From assembly GCF_024170285.1 (NCBI RefSeq), contig NZ_JALJXV010000014.1, positions 1 through 48,937 on the forward strand: 48,937 nucleotides of DNA. The letters are read 5' to 3'. The stretch is from Natronocella acetinitrilica (GTDB taxonomy: Bacteria; Pseudomonadota; Gammaproteobacteria; Nitrococcales; Aquisalimonadaceae). The first letter of the stretch is position 1. Every line of letters begins with the position of its first letter. A program made the position numbers and the translations under genes. Shown one piece after another: positions 42,253 through 48,937 of the stretch. The notes beneath the pieces were generated by a model that was given only the letters and a program-made list of their open reading frames with translations, was not told where the DNA came from and ran no database searches.

Positions 42253-45024
42253 ATGAAGGGGTGGATTCAGACATTGACCGTGGGCCTGCTGGCACTGCTG
42301 CTGGCGGGCTGTGGCGACAGCATCGACGACCTGATGGAGCGTGCCCAGGGCCTGCAGGCCGAGGGACGCTACGAGTCGGCCATTGCCGATTACCGCGCGG
42401 TGCTGCAAGAAGACGCCGACCATGCCGAGGCGCGCTTCGGCCTTGGCGAGGTGGGCGTGCTGGCTGGTGACTATGCAGGTGCCGAGGATGCGCTGCGCCG
42501 CGCCGCCCGGCTGGGCATTGCCTCGGATCGTGTGCAGCCCCTGCTGGCGACAGCGCTGCTGCGCCAGGGCAAGCACGAAGAGGTTCTGCGCGACATCAAC
42601 CCCGATATCGCTGGCAATGACAGCCTGCGGGCCGAACTGCTGGCCGCTCACGCCGAGGCACACATTCAGGCCGAGAACCCTGCGGAGGCTGCACCACTGG
42701 TTGAACAGGCGCTTGCGCTGGACGAGCGCTCACTCCCCGCCCTGGTTGCGGCGGCTCGCCTGGCACAGACCACCAACGACGCCACTGCCGCCAACAGTTA
42801 TGCGGATCGGGCGCTGGAAGTCGAACCGAACTCCTCTGCTGCCCTGCTGGTCAAGGCGCAGGTTGCCCGTGGTGGTGGCCAACTCGACGACGCCATTGCC
42901 GCTTACAGTCAGCTGCTTGAGCTGCCACCGCTCGGGATATCGCGGGGTGAGCAGTTCAACGCCCACGGGCAGTACATCGAGACGCTGCTTATTGCCGAGC
43001 GCATCGACGATGCTCGCAGCCAGGCCGAGCGCATGCACCGCCGGGCCCAGCGCCACCCCTACCCCAACTTTCTCGTTGGGCTGATCGCATTGCAGGATGG
43101 CGACGTGGACCGTGCCAACGAGCACCTGCAGCGCACCCTGTCGGCGGCACCGGACAGCATCCCTGGTCAGCGGCTGATGGCCGCTGTTCGCATGGAGCAG
43201 GAGCAATACGCCCAGGCCATCACCATGCTGCAACGCGTGATCTCGGCAACGCCAAACGACGTGCAGGCGCGCATCATGCTTGTTGCGGCATTGCGCATGA
43301 ATAACGAAGAGCGACAGGCCAACCGCGTGCTGGCCGAGGGCATTCGCGCCGCCGGTGACGACCGGCAGGCCATGTCGCTGTTAAGCCGTGCCGCCGGCGA
43401 CGATATCGAGGCCGTCATTGCCGACCTCAACCAGATGGCGCAGACCAACCCCAGCGTGCAGCGCGCAAGCCTTGGGCTTGCGCAGACGTTGGTCACCGAG
43501 GGTGCCACCGACCCGGCGCGCGCCATGCTCGAGCAGATCGAATCCGATGACGAATCGGAAGATTTCACCCGTCGGCAGTATCTGGTGATCGCAGCCCTTC
43601 AGGGCGGTGACAGCGATCGCGCCATGAGCGAAGCAAGACGCCTGGTTGAGGATTACCCCGACAACAGCTCTGCCCACAATCTGCTGGGTGGCGTGCACCT
43701 TAACCTGCAGGATCTCGAATCCGCCCGCAGCGCCTTCGAAGAGGCACGGCGACTGGACCAGGACAGCGTTCAGCCGCTGATGAACCTGGGGCTGGTGGCC
43801 GCCGCCAGTGGCGACCGGCAGCAGGCCATTCGCTACCTGCGAGAAGGGCTTGAGCGGCAGCCCGATAACGTGCCCGCCATGTTGCAGCTGGCCGACCTGC
43901 ACCGCCGTGGCGGCGAGAACTCCGAAGCCGAACGGTGGCTCAACGAAGCCAACCGCCTGGCACCAAACAATTTGCAGGCAGCGCTCGCCATGGCGCGGCT
44001 GCAATTGAGCCGCGGCAATCCGGAAGCCGCCATGGAGGCCGCCGACCGCGCCGTTGCCGCAGCACCCGATAACGCGGTTGCCCTGGGCTTGCAGGGTGTG
44101 GCAAGGCTAGAGGCCGGACAACCAGACGCCGCGCTGGAGAGCCTGACAGCCGCCCAGCAGATTGTGCCGGAAGAGCCTGATCTACTCTTCCAGCTTGCCC
44201 GTGCCCAGGGCATGGCTGGTGATAACGCTGCCGCTCGCAATACGCTGGAAGGGCTGGTGCGGGACCACCCCGGGCGACTCGATGCCCGCTCGGCGCTGGC
44301 ACGCCTGCAGTTGCAGCAGGGTGATCCCGACGCTGCCCTGCAGACTGCCCGGGGGCTTCAGGGCGTGGAAGGCGGAGAAGCCGAGGGCGCCTTGCTGGAG
44401 GGCCACGCGCACTCCGCACTGGATGACGTGGATTCCGCCATTACCGCCTACGCCCGCGCCGTGGAACTGGGGCGTACCGAAGCCTTGGGCCCACTGGTCG
44501 CCAACCGCGAAGAAGCGGGTGTGGAACGCCCGGCCGACCCGCTGGAGCAGTGGATCGACCGCAACCCGGACAACCCACAGGCGCGGTTCTCGCTGGGTAA
44601 CTGGTATCTGGAGCGCGAGCAGTATGAAGACGCTGCGCGCCACTATGGCGTGTTGGCGGACCTGACCGATCGCGAGAATGCCGTGGTGCTCAACAACCTG
44701 GCCTGGCTCTATCAGCAGCTTGGCGATGGTCGGGCTCTGGAAACCGCCCGCGCTGCGTACAGCCTGGCACCGGAGAGCGCCGCAGTCATGGATACCCTGG
44801 GATGGATCTACTTCCAGACCGGCGACGTGGACAACGCCGTCGAACTGCTGGGGCGTGCGGCCGCGGCAGCGCCGGACAACGCCGAAATCCAGTATCACCA
44901 CGGCGTTGCGCTGGCGGAAGACAGCCAGACGGACGCAGCCCGGGATGCCCTTAATCGCGCGCTGGAGTTGGAAGAAACCGCCGCCTGGAGCGACGAAGCC
45001 CGCGCCATTCTGAACACGCTCTAA
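42253..45024 (+). CDS. prsT: XrtA/PEP-CTERM system TPR-repeat lipoprotein PrsT
   Basis: A 923-aa lipoprotein. The ATG at 42253, preceded by GGAG, gives a signal with lipobox LLAGC (TLTVGLLALLLAGC), and the rest is almost wholly TPR repeats, about 20 of the pattern A...Y..A...Y.......A...LG.......A......A. Examples are YESAIADYRAVLQEDADHAEARFGLGEV and ENAVVLNNLAWLYQQLGDGRALETARAAYSLAPESA near the C-terminus. TPR lipoproteins of this family follow prsK-prsR in PEP-CTERM systems and are proposed scaffolds for EPS or protein secretion. It is 64 bp downstream of prsR and probably in the same transcript. A strong hairpin follows. Confidence 0.94.
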   Translation: MKGWIQTLTVGLLALLLAGCGDSIDDLMERAQGLQAEGRYESAIADYRAVLQEDADHAEARFGLGEVGVLAGDYAGAEDALRRAARLGIASDRVQPLLATALLRQGKHEEVLRDINPDIAGNDSLRAELLAAHAEAHIQAENPAEAAPLVEQALALDERSLPALVAAARLAQTTNDATAANSYADRALEVEPNSSAALLVKAQVARGGGQLDDAIAAYSQLLELPPLGISRGEQFNAHGQYIETLLIAERIDDARSQAERMHRRAQRHPYPNFLVGLIALQDGDVDRANEHLQRTLSAAPDSIPGQRLMAAVRMEQEQYAQAITMLQRVISATPNDVQARIMLVAALRMNNEERQANRVLAEGIRAAGDDRQAMSLLSRAAGDDIEAVIADLNQMAQTNPSVQRASLGLAQTLVTEGATDPARAMLEQIESDDESEDFTRRQYLVIAALQGGDSDRAMSEARRLVEDYPDNSSAHNLLGGVHLNLQDLESARSAFEEARRLDQDSVQPLMNLGLVAAASGDRQQAIRYLREGLERQPDNVPAMLQLADLHRRGGENSEAERWLNEANRLAPNNLQAALAMARLQLSRGNPEAAMEAADRAVAAAPDNAVALGLQGVARLEAGQPDAALESLTAAQQIVPEEPDLLFQLARAQGMAGDNAAARNTLEGLVRDHPGRLDARSALARLQLQQGDPDAALQTARGLQGVEGGEAEGALLEGHAHSALDDVDSAITAYARAVELGRTEALGPLVANREEAGVERPADPLEQWIDRNPDNPQARFSLGNWYLEREQYEDAARHYGVLADLTDRENAVVLNNLAWLYQQLGDGRALETARAAYSLAPESAAVMDTLGWIYFQTGDVDNAVELLGRAAAAAPDNAEIQYHHGVALAEDSQTDAARDALNRALELEETAAWSDEARAILNTL

Positions 45025-45038
45025 CCCCCGTCACACCC

Positions 45039-45065
45039 GCCGACGACCCCATTCGGGTCGTCGGC
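45039..45065 (+). terminator. Terminator-like hairpin after prsT
   Basis: A perfect 11-bp stem GCCGACGACCC/GGGTCGTCGGC with a 5-nt loop, 14 bp after the prsT stop, followed by a pyrimidine stretch rather than a pure T-run. Its right arm overlaps the start of the enhancer-like element of the next gene. Confidence 0.6.
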
Positions 45066-45096
45066 CTTCCTTACATTGTCCGCTTGCGCACCAAAG
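45060..45096 (+). promoter_or_regulatory. Enhancer-like element (candidate PrsR site) of PEP-CTERM gene B
   Basis: GTCGGCCTTCCTTACA (45060-45075) is followed by GTCCGCTTGCGCAC and CACCAA. The 16-mer ends exactly 63 bp before the -24 box at 45138, the same distance as for genes D and E. Confidence 0.65.
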
Positions 45097-45137
45097 TGGA
45101 ACTACGCATGCGGCTGTTTTATAGGACGTTTCCTTGT

Positions 45138-45153
45138 TGGCACAGGTCTCGCA
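45138..45153 (+). promoter_or_regulatory. Sigma-54 promoter of PEP-CTERM gene B
   Basis: TGGCACAGGTCTCGCA: TGGCAC box, GG-N10-GC, 55 bp upstream of the ATG at 45208. Confidence 0.82.
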
Positions 45154-45207
45154 TGCACAAGTGTGCGTACAGGTGGGCAACGCCCAAACAGGGAAAGGAA
45201 GGACATC

Positions 45208-45963
45208 ATGTGGAATAAAGCAATCACGGCAGGTGTTTTGACGGCAGGGCTGCTGTTTGCCGGACAGGCAAGTGCGACTCTGACCTGGTCGATCAGCGGT
45301 GAGGGTGAGACTGCGGCCAAAGAAGCCGAAGCAGCCTTCAAGGCCGGGCTCGCACCGGGTTACATCACCGAGGACTTCGAGAGCTTCACTGTCAATACGA
45401 CGGCCGACACTGATCTGCCGACGTCGATCAACACCTCGGTCGGAGACTTCACGCAGGTCCAGGCTGGTTCAGGTGGCATCTGCGAGCAGTACAATAGCTG
45501 CAGTGGACTGCTGATCCTGGATAATGCCTCCAGTGAGTACGGCGGCCGCTTTAACACTACCGATAAGCCGGGCAGCCAGTGGCTGGACAGCAACGATTCC
45601 AGAGAATTGTTGTTCGAGCCGATTGGCGGCGTGAACTCTGTCGGCTTCTTCATCACCGACCCGAATGACGCCGGTGGGCTCTTCGACTTCACGTTGACAG
45701 ATGGCACCAGCACAAGCCTGTTTATCAAGGATCTGTTCGAGGGATCCATGGGCAACGGCAAGGTGTTTTACCTGACCTTCTTTGCCAGCTCAGACATCAG
45801 CAGCATCAAGATCGCAACCAACAACCGGGATGACGGCTTCGGTATCGACGACGTGACCGTCGGCCGCGTGCCGGAACCCGCAACGCTGGGCATGCTGGGA
45901 CTTGGCCTGATCGGCCTGGCCGCAGCAGCACGCCGCCGTCGGAAGTCTTCCGACCTAACTTGA
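45208..45963 (+). CDS. PEP-CTERM sorting domain protein B
   Basis: A 251-aa exosortase substrate. The ATG at 45208 follows GGAAGG. Signal peptide MWNKAITAGVLTAGLLFAGQASA, then a mature domain with two features common in PEP-CTERM proteins: EDFESFTVNTTADTDLPTSI and INSVGFF-type VNSVGFFITDPND...FASSDISSIKIATNNRDDGFGIDDVTV. It ends in VPEPATLGMLGLGLIGLAAAARRRRK. Two Cys (CEQYNSC) may form a disulfide. Sigma-54 promoter and enhancer-like element upstream, rho-independent terminator downstream, so it is a monocistronic unit just after prsT. Confidence 0.95.
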   Translation: MWNKAITAGVLTAGLLFAGQASATLTWSISGEGETAAKEAEAAFKAGLAPGYITEDFESFTVNTTADTDLPTSINTSVGDFTQVQAGSGGICEQYNSCSGLLILDNASSEYGGRFNTTDKPGSQWLDSNDSRELLFEPIGGVNSVGFFITDPNDAGGLFDFTLTDGTSTSLFIKDLFEGSMGNGKVFYLTFFASSDISSIKIATNNRDDGFGIDDVTVGRVPEPATLGMLGLGLIGLAAAARRRRKSSDLT

Positions 45964-45987
45964 TCCTCAGCGAGTTTGCAGTATCAA

Positions 45988-46016
45988 AAACGGGGCCTCA
46001 GGGCCCCGTTTCTTTC
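45988..46016 (+). terminator. Rho-independent terminator of PEP-CTERM gene B
   Basis: A 10-bp stem AAACGGGGCC/GGCCCCGTTT (45988-45997, 46002-46011) with a 4-nt loop and a following T-rich TTTCTTTCTT. Confidence 0.85.
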
Positions 46017-46044
46017 TTATGAACCCGTTCTTGTCCCCGGGTCC

Positions 46045-46080
46045 CGTAGGGTGTGTTAGCGCAAAGCGCGTAACGCACCG
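46045..46080. repeat. Short dispersed palindromic repeat, copy 2 (inverted)
   Basis: CGTAGGGTGTGTTAGCGCAAAGCGCGTAACGCACCG is the exact reverse complement of copy 1 at 37766-37801 over almost its whole length, and it also follows a PEP-CTERM terminator. Confidence 0.8.
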
Positions 46081-46119
46081 TCACCCAGCCTTGCCCCCCC
46101 TCCCTCGACACAAGCCATA

Positions 46120-46164
46120 GACGGAATTCTTTACAGCTCACTCCGACACACGCGATGCACCAAA
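46120..46164 (+). promoter_or_regulatory. Enhancer-like element (candidate PrsR site) of PEP-CTERM gene C
   Basis: GACGGAATTCTTTACA (46120-46135) corresponds to the shared 16-mer, followed by a TCCGAC inverted half-site and CACCAA at 46158-46163. The 16-mer ends 74 bp from the -24 box, one helical turn more than the 63 bp of genes B, D and E. Confidence 0.55.
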
Positions 46165-46208
46165 ACACAAGCACCTGATTTTTATAAAAAAATAATACAT
46201 ATTGCAGG

Positions 46209-46224
46209 TGGCACGGGACATGCT
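46209..46224 (+). promoter_or_regulatory. Sigma-54 promoter of PEP-CTERM gene C
   Basis: TGGCACGGGACATGCT: full TGGCACG box and GG-N10-GC, 65 bp upstream of the ATG at 46289. An A/T-rich stretch (46172-46203) precedes it. Confidence 0.82.
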
Positions 46225-46288
46225 TACTTAACCGTACGAATAGATGGATCCGTGCCAAGCGGAACTTGGTATGCGCGAGGTGCATGAG

Positions 46289-46957
46289 ATGAACAGTAAA
46301 CGGTCGGTCTGGACAGGATGGAAGCTCGGCTCAATCGGGCTGGGCACTTTGGGGCTCCTGGGGCTCCCAGCGGCAGCATTCGGCGGCGTGCTCATCACGG
46401 CCACCATCGACGGCAATGATTGTTCTGGTTTCTTCGGCCAAGGGTTTCGAAGTTGCCAGATCTTCAACGCAGGCGATGAAGGTGACGTGAAGATTTCACC
46501 GGTCATCGCCAAATACGACGTCGAAGAGGACGAATGGGAGACAAACTCAGCTCTGTATCCCAATATCGATGGCTCGGAATTCAGCTTCGGAACTGGTTCT
46601 GAAGGGACTTGGAACTACACCCCTGGTGACGGTGACCCGGGCGTTCGGTTCTGGGCTGCCAAGGGTGGCAACTTCTTCAACCTGTTCTGGGTAGTTGGTG
46701 AGGATGAAGCTGGCCTCTGTGACGGTAGCGGCGTGAGCCTGCTCACCCTTGACTGCCTGAATGCCGCCCAAGTGGTGACCAGCGGGTCGTGGATTACTCC
46801 GACCAACCCGAATAACGGTAACCTCACCGGCCTGTCTCACCTGACCTTCTACAACGAGAAGGCGGCTACAAAGGTTCCGGAACCCGCCACACTCGGCATG
46901 CTCGGACTCGGCCTGCTTGGTCTTGCAGCCGCCACACGGCGCCGCCGCAGCAAGTAG
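46289..46957 (+). CDS. PEP-CTERM sorting domain protein C
   Basis: A 222-aa exosortase substrate. I choose the ATG at 46289, which follows GAGGTG at 6 bp, over two upstream in-frame ATGs. Signal peptide MNSKRSVWTGWKLGSIGLGTLGLLGLPAAAFG. The mature part has Cys residues in NDCSGFFGQGFRSC and LCDGSGVSLLTLDCL, plausible disulfides, and NGNLTGLSHLTFYNEK near the end. The C-terminus is VPEPATLGMLGLGLLGLAAATRRRRSK. It has its own sigma-54 promoter, enhancer-like element and terminator. Confidence 0.95.
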   Translation: MNSKRSVWTGWKLGSIGLGTLGLLGLPAAAFGGVLITATIDGNDCSGFFGQGFRSCQIFNAGDEGDVKISPVIAKYDVEEDEWETNSALYPNIDGSEFSFGTGSEGTWNYTPGDGDPGVRFWAAKGGNFFNLFWVVGEDEAGLCDGSGVSLLTLDCLNAAQVVTSGSWITPTNPNNGNLTGLSHLTFYNEKAATKVPEPATLGMLGLGLLGLAAATRRRRSK

Positions 46958-46980
46958 ACCTTGCCTACAGCATTCTTCTA

Positions 46981-47007
46981 GGGGCACCTGCGCGGTGCCC
47001 CTTTTTT
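46981..47007 (+). terminator. Rho-independent terminator of PEP-CTERM gene C
   Basis: GGGGCACC/GGTGCCCC (46981-46988, 46994-47001), 5-nt loop, then six Ts. Confidence 0.9.
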
Positions 47008-47012
47008 GTGTT

Positions 47013-47042
47013 GTCGAAGTTCCTTACAACCTGATCCACCAA
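47013..47042 (+). promoter_or_regulatory. Enhancer-like element (candidate PrsR site) of PEP-CTERM gene D
   Basis: GTCGAAGTTCCTTACA (47013-47028) plus CACCAA at 47037-47042. The 16-mer ends exactly 63 bp before the -24 box at 47091. Confidence 0.65.
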
Positions 47043-47090
47043 ACTCGATATCTCCAGCCTGACCCACCTGAACTCAGTGACTTACGCCAT

Positions 47091-47106
47091 TGGCAGTATT
47101 CCTGCG
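47091..47106 (+). promoter_or_regulatory. Sigma-54 promoter of PEP-CTERM gene D
   Basis: TGGCAGTATTCCTGCG: GG-N10-GC with TGGCA, 49 bp upstream of the ATG at 47155. Confidence 0.75.
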
Positions 47107-47154
47107 TTGATGTTCATGCACTGACATTATGAACGCAACAAAAGGGTGGGATTT

Positions 47155-47733
47155 ATGCGACTTGGATTTACGATGAAGACAACCGCACAGACGGTCGCCC
47201 TAGCAGGGCTCTTGGGTGGGATGGCCTTTGCGGTATCGGCCGCGCCGATCACAGGGGATCCGATCGGCAACGACTTCGGCTGGGAGCCGAATAGCACCAA
47301 CCAGCAAAACTTCGATCAGGAAGTTCCGGGCCGTGAAGGGCAAGAGGTGCCTTATGTCCTCTTCAGTGACAGTGGGCCTGGCTTCGTCACTCTCGATTTC
47401 TTCAATGAAACGAATTCTCAAGCGTTCTTCGAAACCCGCATCGACGGCGTACAAACCGGCACGAGCCCCCATCCGATTGTAATTGGCGACACCATCCATA
47501 GCGGCGTCAATGTCGACAACCGGGGCGCAGACGGCGTGAGCTTCATTCAGCAAACGTTTGGCGCCGAGCAATTTGTCGACGTACGGCTCGCCCTCGGCGG
47601 CGAACGGGATTGGGACTTTGACTGGGTACGCTTCGAAGTGGGCTCTACTGCCTCAGTGCCTGAGCCTGGCATCCTAGCGCTGCTCGGTCTGGGCCTGCTT
47701 GGTCTCGTCATTGCGCGTCGCCGGAGCGTTTGA
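47155..47733 (+). CDS. PEP-CTERM sorting domain protein D
   Basis: A 192-aa exosortase substrate. The ATG at 47155 follows AGGGTGGG; an ATG six codons later is the alternative. Signal peptide about MKTTAQTVALAGLLGGMAFAVSAAP. The mature part is acidic and beta-rich (GFVTLDFFNETNSQAFFETRIDGVQTG, FVDVRLALGGERDWDFDWVRFEVG). The C-terminus is VPEPGILALLGLGLLGLVIARRRSV, with the less common PEPG variant. Monocistronic, with sigma-54 promoter, enhancer-like element and terminator. Confidence 0.94.
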   Translation: MRLGFTMKTTAQTVALAGLLGGMAFAVSAAPITGDPIGNDFGWEPNSTNQQNFDQEVPGREGQEVPYVLFSDSGPGFVTLDFFNETNSQAFFETRIDGVQTGTSPHPIVIGDTIHSGVNVDNRGADGVSFIQQTFGAEQFVDVRLALGGERDWDFDWVRFEVGSTASVPEPGILALLGLGLLGLVIARRRSV

Positions 47734-47773
47734 GTCGACGCGCCTAGGGAGCTTAATTGGTCGGTAGCGATGG

Positions 47774-47799
47774 AGCCCCGCTGATGCGGGGCTTTTTTT
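47774..47799 (+). terminator. Rho-independent terminator of PEP-CTERM gene D
   Basis: AGCCCCGC/GCGGGGCT (47774-47781, 47786-47793) with a TGAT loop and a run of Ts. Confidence 0.9.
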
Positions 47800-47800
47800 G

Positions 47801-47837
47801 TCGGTGCGTTACGGCCTTCGGCCTAACGACACCCTAC
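47801..47837. repeat. Short dispersed palindromic repeat, copy 3 (variant)
   Basis: TCGGTGCGTTACGGCC..GGCCTAACGACACCCTAC shares both ends with copies 1 and 2 but has a changed centre (GGCCTTCGGCC), keeping a hairpin. It lies between the terminators of PEP-CTERM genes D and E. Confidence 0.65.
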
Positions 47838-47919
47838 AGTAGGCCGTGCTCGATCGAGTGTATGGTGGGCGCCATTAGGCTGGAGGCCTCAACGCACCGA
47901 TCCCACGCACGAGATACGC

Positions 47920-47950
47920 AAAAAAAACGGCAGCCCTGGGGCTGCCGTTT
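47920..47950 (-). terminator. Rho-independent terminator of PEP-CTERM gene E
   Basis: AAACGGCAGCCC/GGGCTGCCGTTT (47925-47950); on the minus strand the stem is followed by a T-run (the A-run at 47920-47927). Confidence 0.85.
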
Positions 47951-47982
47951 CTGATCATCACGCTACTTACTACGAGTGCTTC

Positions 47983-48672
47983 TTATCGCTCGGAGCGGCG
48001 ACGGCGGGCCGCGAAGCCCATGCCAAGCAGACCGAGACCGAGCATGCCCAGGGTGGCGGGCTCAGGGACGGCAGCCGTGGCAACTTCGAAGGCGTTGTTG
48101 CCGCTGGTCAGCTGAACGCTATCGAAGTCACCCGAAAACGACACATATTGGTCGAATTCATAGTTGTCGTTCGTTGCTGAGAAGTTCTCGCCGTACTCTT
48201 CGTTGACGGCGGCCGTGAGATCACTGCCACCGTATTCGGAGATCAATCTGTCACCGGTGAAGAACTGAATCAGGTTGAACTCGTCGACGGAGCCCCAGTA
48301 GAAGGAGAACACACCATCAAGCCCGGTTACATCGATCGCCGTGCTGGGATCACCGTCAACGTCTTCTATCGACGAAGACAGCTGCTCACTGGTCATGTTG
48401 AATGACGTGGTGTTATCCGGATCGCTGCTATCAGATCCAGGCGTCAGGAATTCGTTGCTTGAGTCGAATGACGGATCCGCCACGCCACCGCCGCTCACGT
48501 CATAGCCGCCGGACGCCAAATCGACGCATTCGGCTGAAATGCACTCGAAACCGAGCAACTCGGGATCATCAGCTGTCGGCACCTCCAGCGCGGAATTCGC
48601 GGTGCCAGACATCAGCAGAGCGGCGGACGCCGTTCCCGCTGCCCACCCGATCCATCTGTTTTTCTGTCGCAT
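47983..48672 (-). CDS. PEP-CTERM sorting domain protein E
   Basis: A 229-aa exosortase substrate. The ATG at 48672 follows GGAG at 6 bp; an ATG four codons upstream lacks a site. Signal peptide MRQKNRWIGWAAGTASAALLMSGTANSA. The mature part has one Cys pair (FECISAECVDLA) and the domain GVFSFYWGSVDEFNLIQFFTGDRLI...YVSFSGDFDSVQLTSGNNAFEVA, matching protein A (FGMFWGSVDDYNTISFLSGGD...FDTIVFDSTQYAFES). C-terminus VPEPATLGMLGLGLLGMGFAARRRRSER. Sigma-54 promoter and enhancer-like element upstream. Confidence 0.95.
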   Translation of the reverse strand: MRQKNRWIGWAAGTASAALLMSGTANSALEVPTADDPELLGFECISAECVDLASGGYDVSGGGVADPSFDSSNEFLTPGSDSSDPDNTTSFNMTSEQLSSSIEDVDGDPSTAIDVTGLDGVFSFYWGSVDEFNLIQFFTGDRLISEYGGSDLTAAVNEEYGENFSATNDNYEFDQYVSFSGDFDSVQLTSGNNAFEVATAAVPEPATLGMLGLGLLGMGFAARRRRSER

Positions 48673-48713
48673 AAAACGCTCCATAGCTTTTCCATACATT
48701 GCACGCGTGAGGG

Positions 48714-48729
48714 TGCAGGAGTAGTGCCA
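48714..48729 (-). promoter_or_regulatory. Sigma-54 promoter of PEP-CTERM gene E
   Basis: Minus strand TGGCACTACTCCTGCA: TGGCAC box and GG-N10-GC, 42 bp upstream of the ATG at 48672. Confidence 0.82.
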
Positions 48730-48780
48730 GACGCTGCACAAGGCGGCATGAGCGCTTCTCCACAGAGCACATGACATTAG

Positions 48781-48807
48781 TTGGTGCGAGTTGTAAGAAC
48801 GACCGAC
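48781..48807 (-). promoter_or_regulatory. Enhancer-like element (candidate PrsR site) of PEP-CTERM gene E
   Basis: Minus strand GTCGGTCGTTCTTACA (48807-48792) plus CACCAA (48786-48781). The 16-mer ends exactly 63 bp from the -24 box at 48729. Confidence 0.65.
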
Positions 48808-48849
48808 AGTGGCGGTGGTGACGGGATGCGGGCTGGATCGGGCTATGCG

Positions 48850-48894
48850 ACGACAATTGCTCTGGCCGGTTAACGACAACTACTTTGGCCGGTT
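48850..48894. repeat. Two tandem 22-bp repeats (19/22 identical)
   Basis: ACGACAATTGCTCTGGCCGGTT (48850-48871) and ACGACAACTACTTTGGCCGGTT (48873-48894) with a 23-bp period. Repeated short motifs near one end are a feature of IS21-type elements; the window stops before any transposase could be seen. Confidence 0.5.
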
Positions 48895-48937
48895 GCCACT
48901 AAGCTTGACCGCTTTTCCACGGGACCCAGAAAGGGGC

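Overview
The window comes from a GC-rich Gammaproteobacterium, probably in or near the Chromatiales/Ectothiorhodospiraceae. That placement is inference from the EF-Tu N-terminus, the tRNA-Tyr/Gly/Thr-tuf gene order, the base composition and the PEP-CTERM/exosortase content; no 16S gene is present. It is essentially one large exopolysaccharide (EPS) and PEP-CTERM protein-sorting locus of the exosortase A (XrtA/EpsH) type.

Layout. (1) 1-831, minus strand: start of tuf (EF-Tu) preceded by tRNA-Thr(GGT), tRNA-Gly(TCC) and tRNA-Tyr(GTA), with a TTGACA promoter. (2) 1012-3751: a VanZ-like membrane protein with an extra C-terminal beta domain, then two paralogous fibronectin-III lipoproteins. (3) 3906-10120: the EPS export/assembly operon: outer-membrane export lipoprotein, Wzz-like chain-length protein, BY-kinase-type ATPase, beta-barrel protein and exosortase A fused to an EpsI domain. 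(4) 10142-18984: variable glycan genes on both strands: glycosyltransferases, a frameshifted TupA-like ATP-grasp gene, an acyltransferase, a COG5610-like protein and a PglK/MsbA-like ABC exporter. (5) 19012-29533, minus strand: a tightly overlapping operon for GT2, GT4, polysaccharide deacetylase, O-antigen ligase/polymerase, GT4, asparagine-synthase-like amidotransferase, a GNAT-FemAB fusion and GT2. (6) 29645-37592: a visibly AT-richer block with a GT2, a secreted lectin-like protein, GT4s, a PaaK/CapK-like ligase, a methyltransferase and a membrane GT2. (7) 37807-48672: five PEP-CTERM proteins around prsK-prsR-prsT (sensor kinase, sigma-54 activator, TPR lipoprotein).

How it fits together. 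The GTs, acyl-, amido- and deacetylases would build and decorate a glycan. The ABC exporter, polymerase, Wzz, kinase, export lipoprotein and barrel would flip, polymerise and export it. XrtA would process PEP-CTERM proteins bound for the surface or matrix. PrsK/PrsR with sigma-54 would switch the PEP-CTERM genes on.

The most interesting signal is regulatory. All five PEP-CTERM genes have a GG-N10-GC sigma-54 promoter, and each is preceded by a shared 16-bp element close to GTCGGnnnTYCTTACA, usually followed by CACCAA. In three of the five the distance from element to promoter is exactly 63 bp; in the other two it is 74 and 77 bp. This is a candidate PrsR enhancer. A sixth sigma-54 site, the closest to consensus, lies upstream of the second fibronectin-III lipoprotein.
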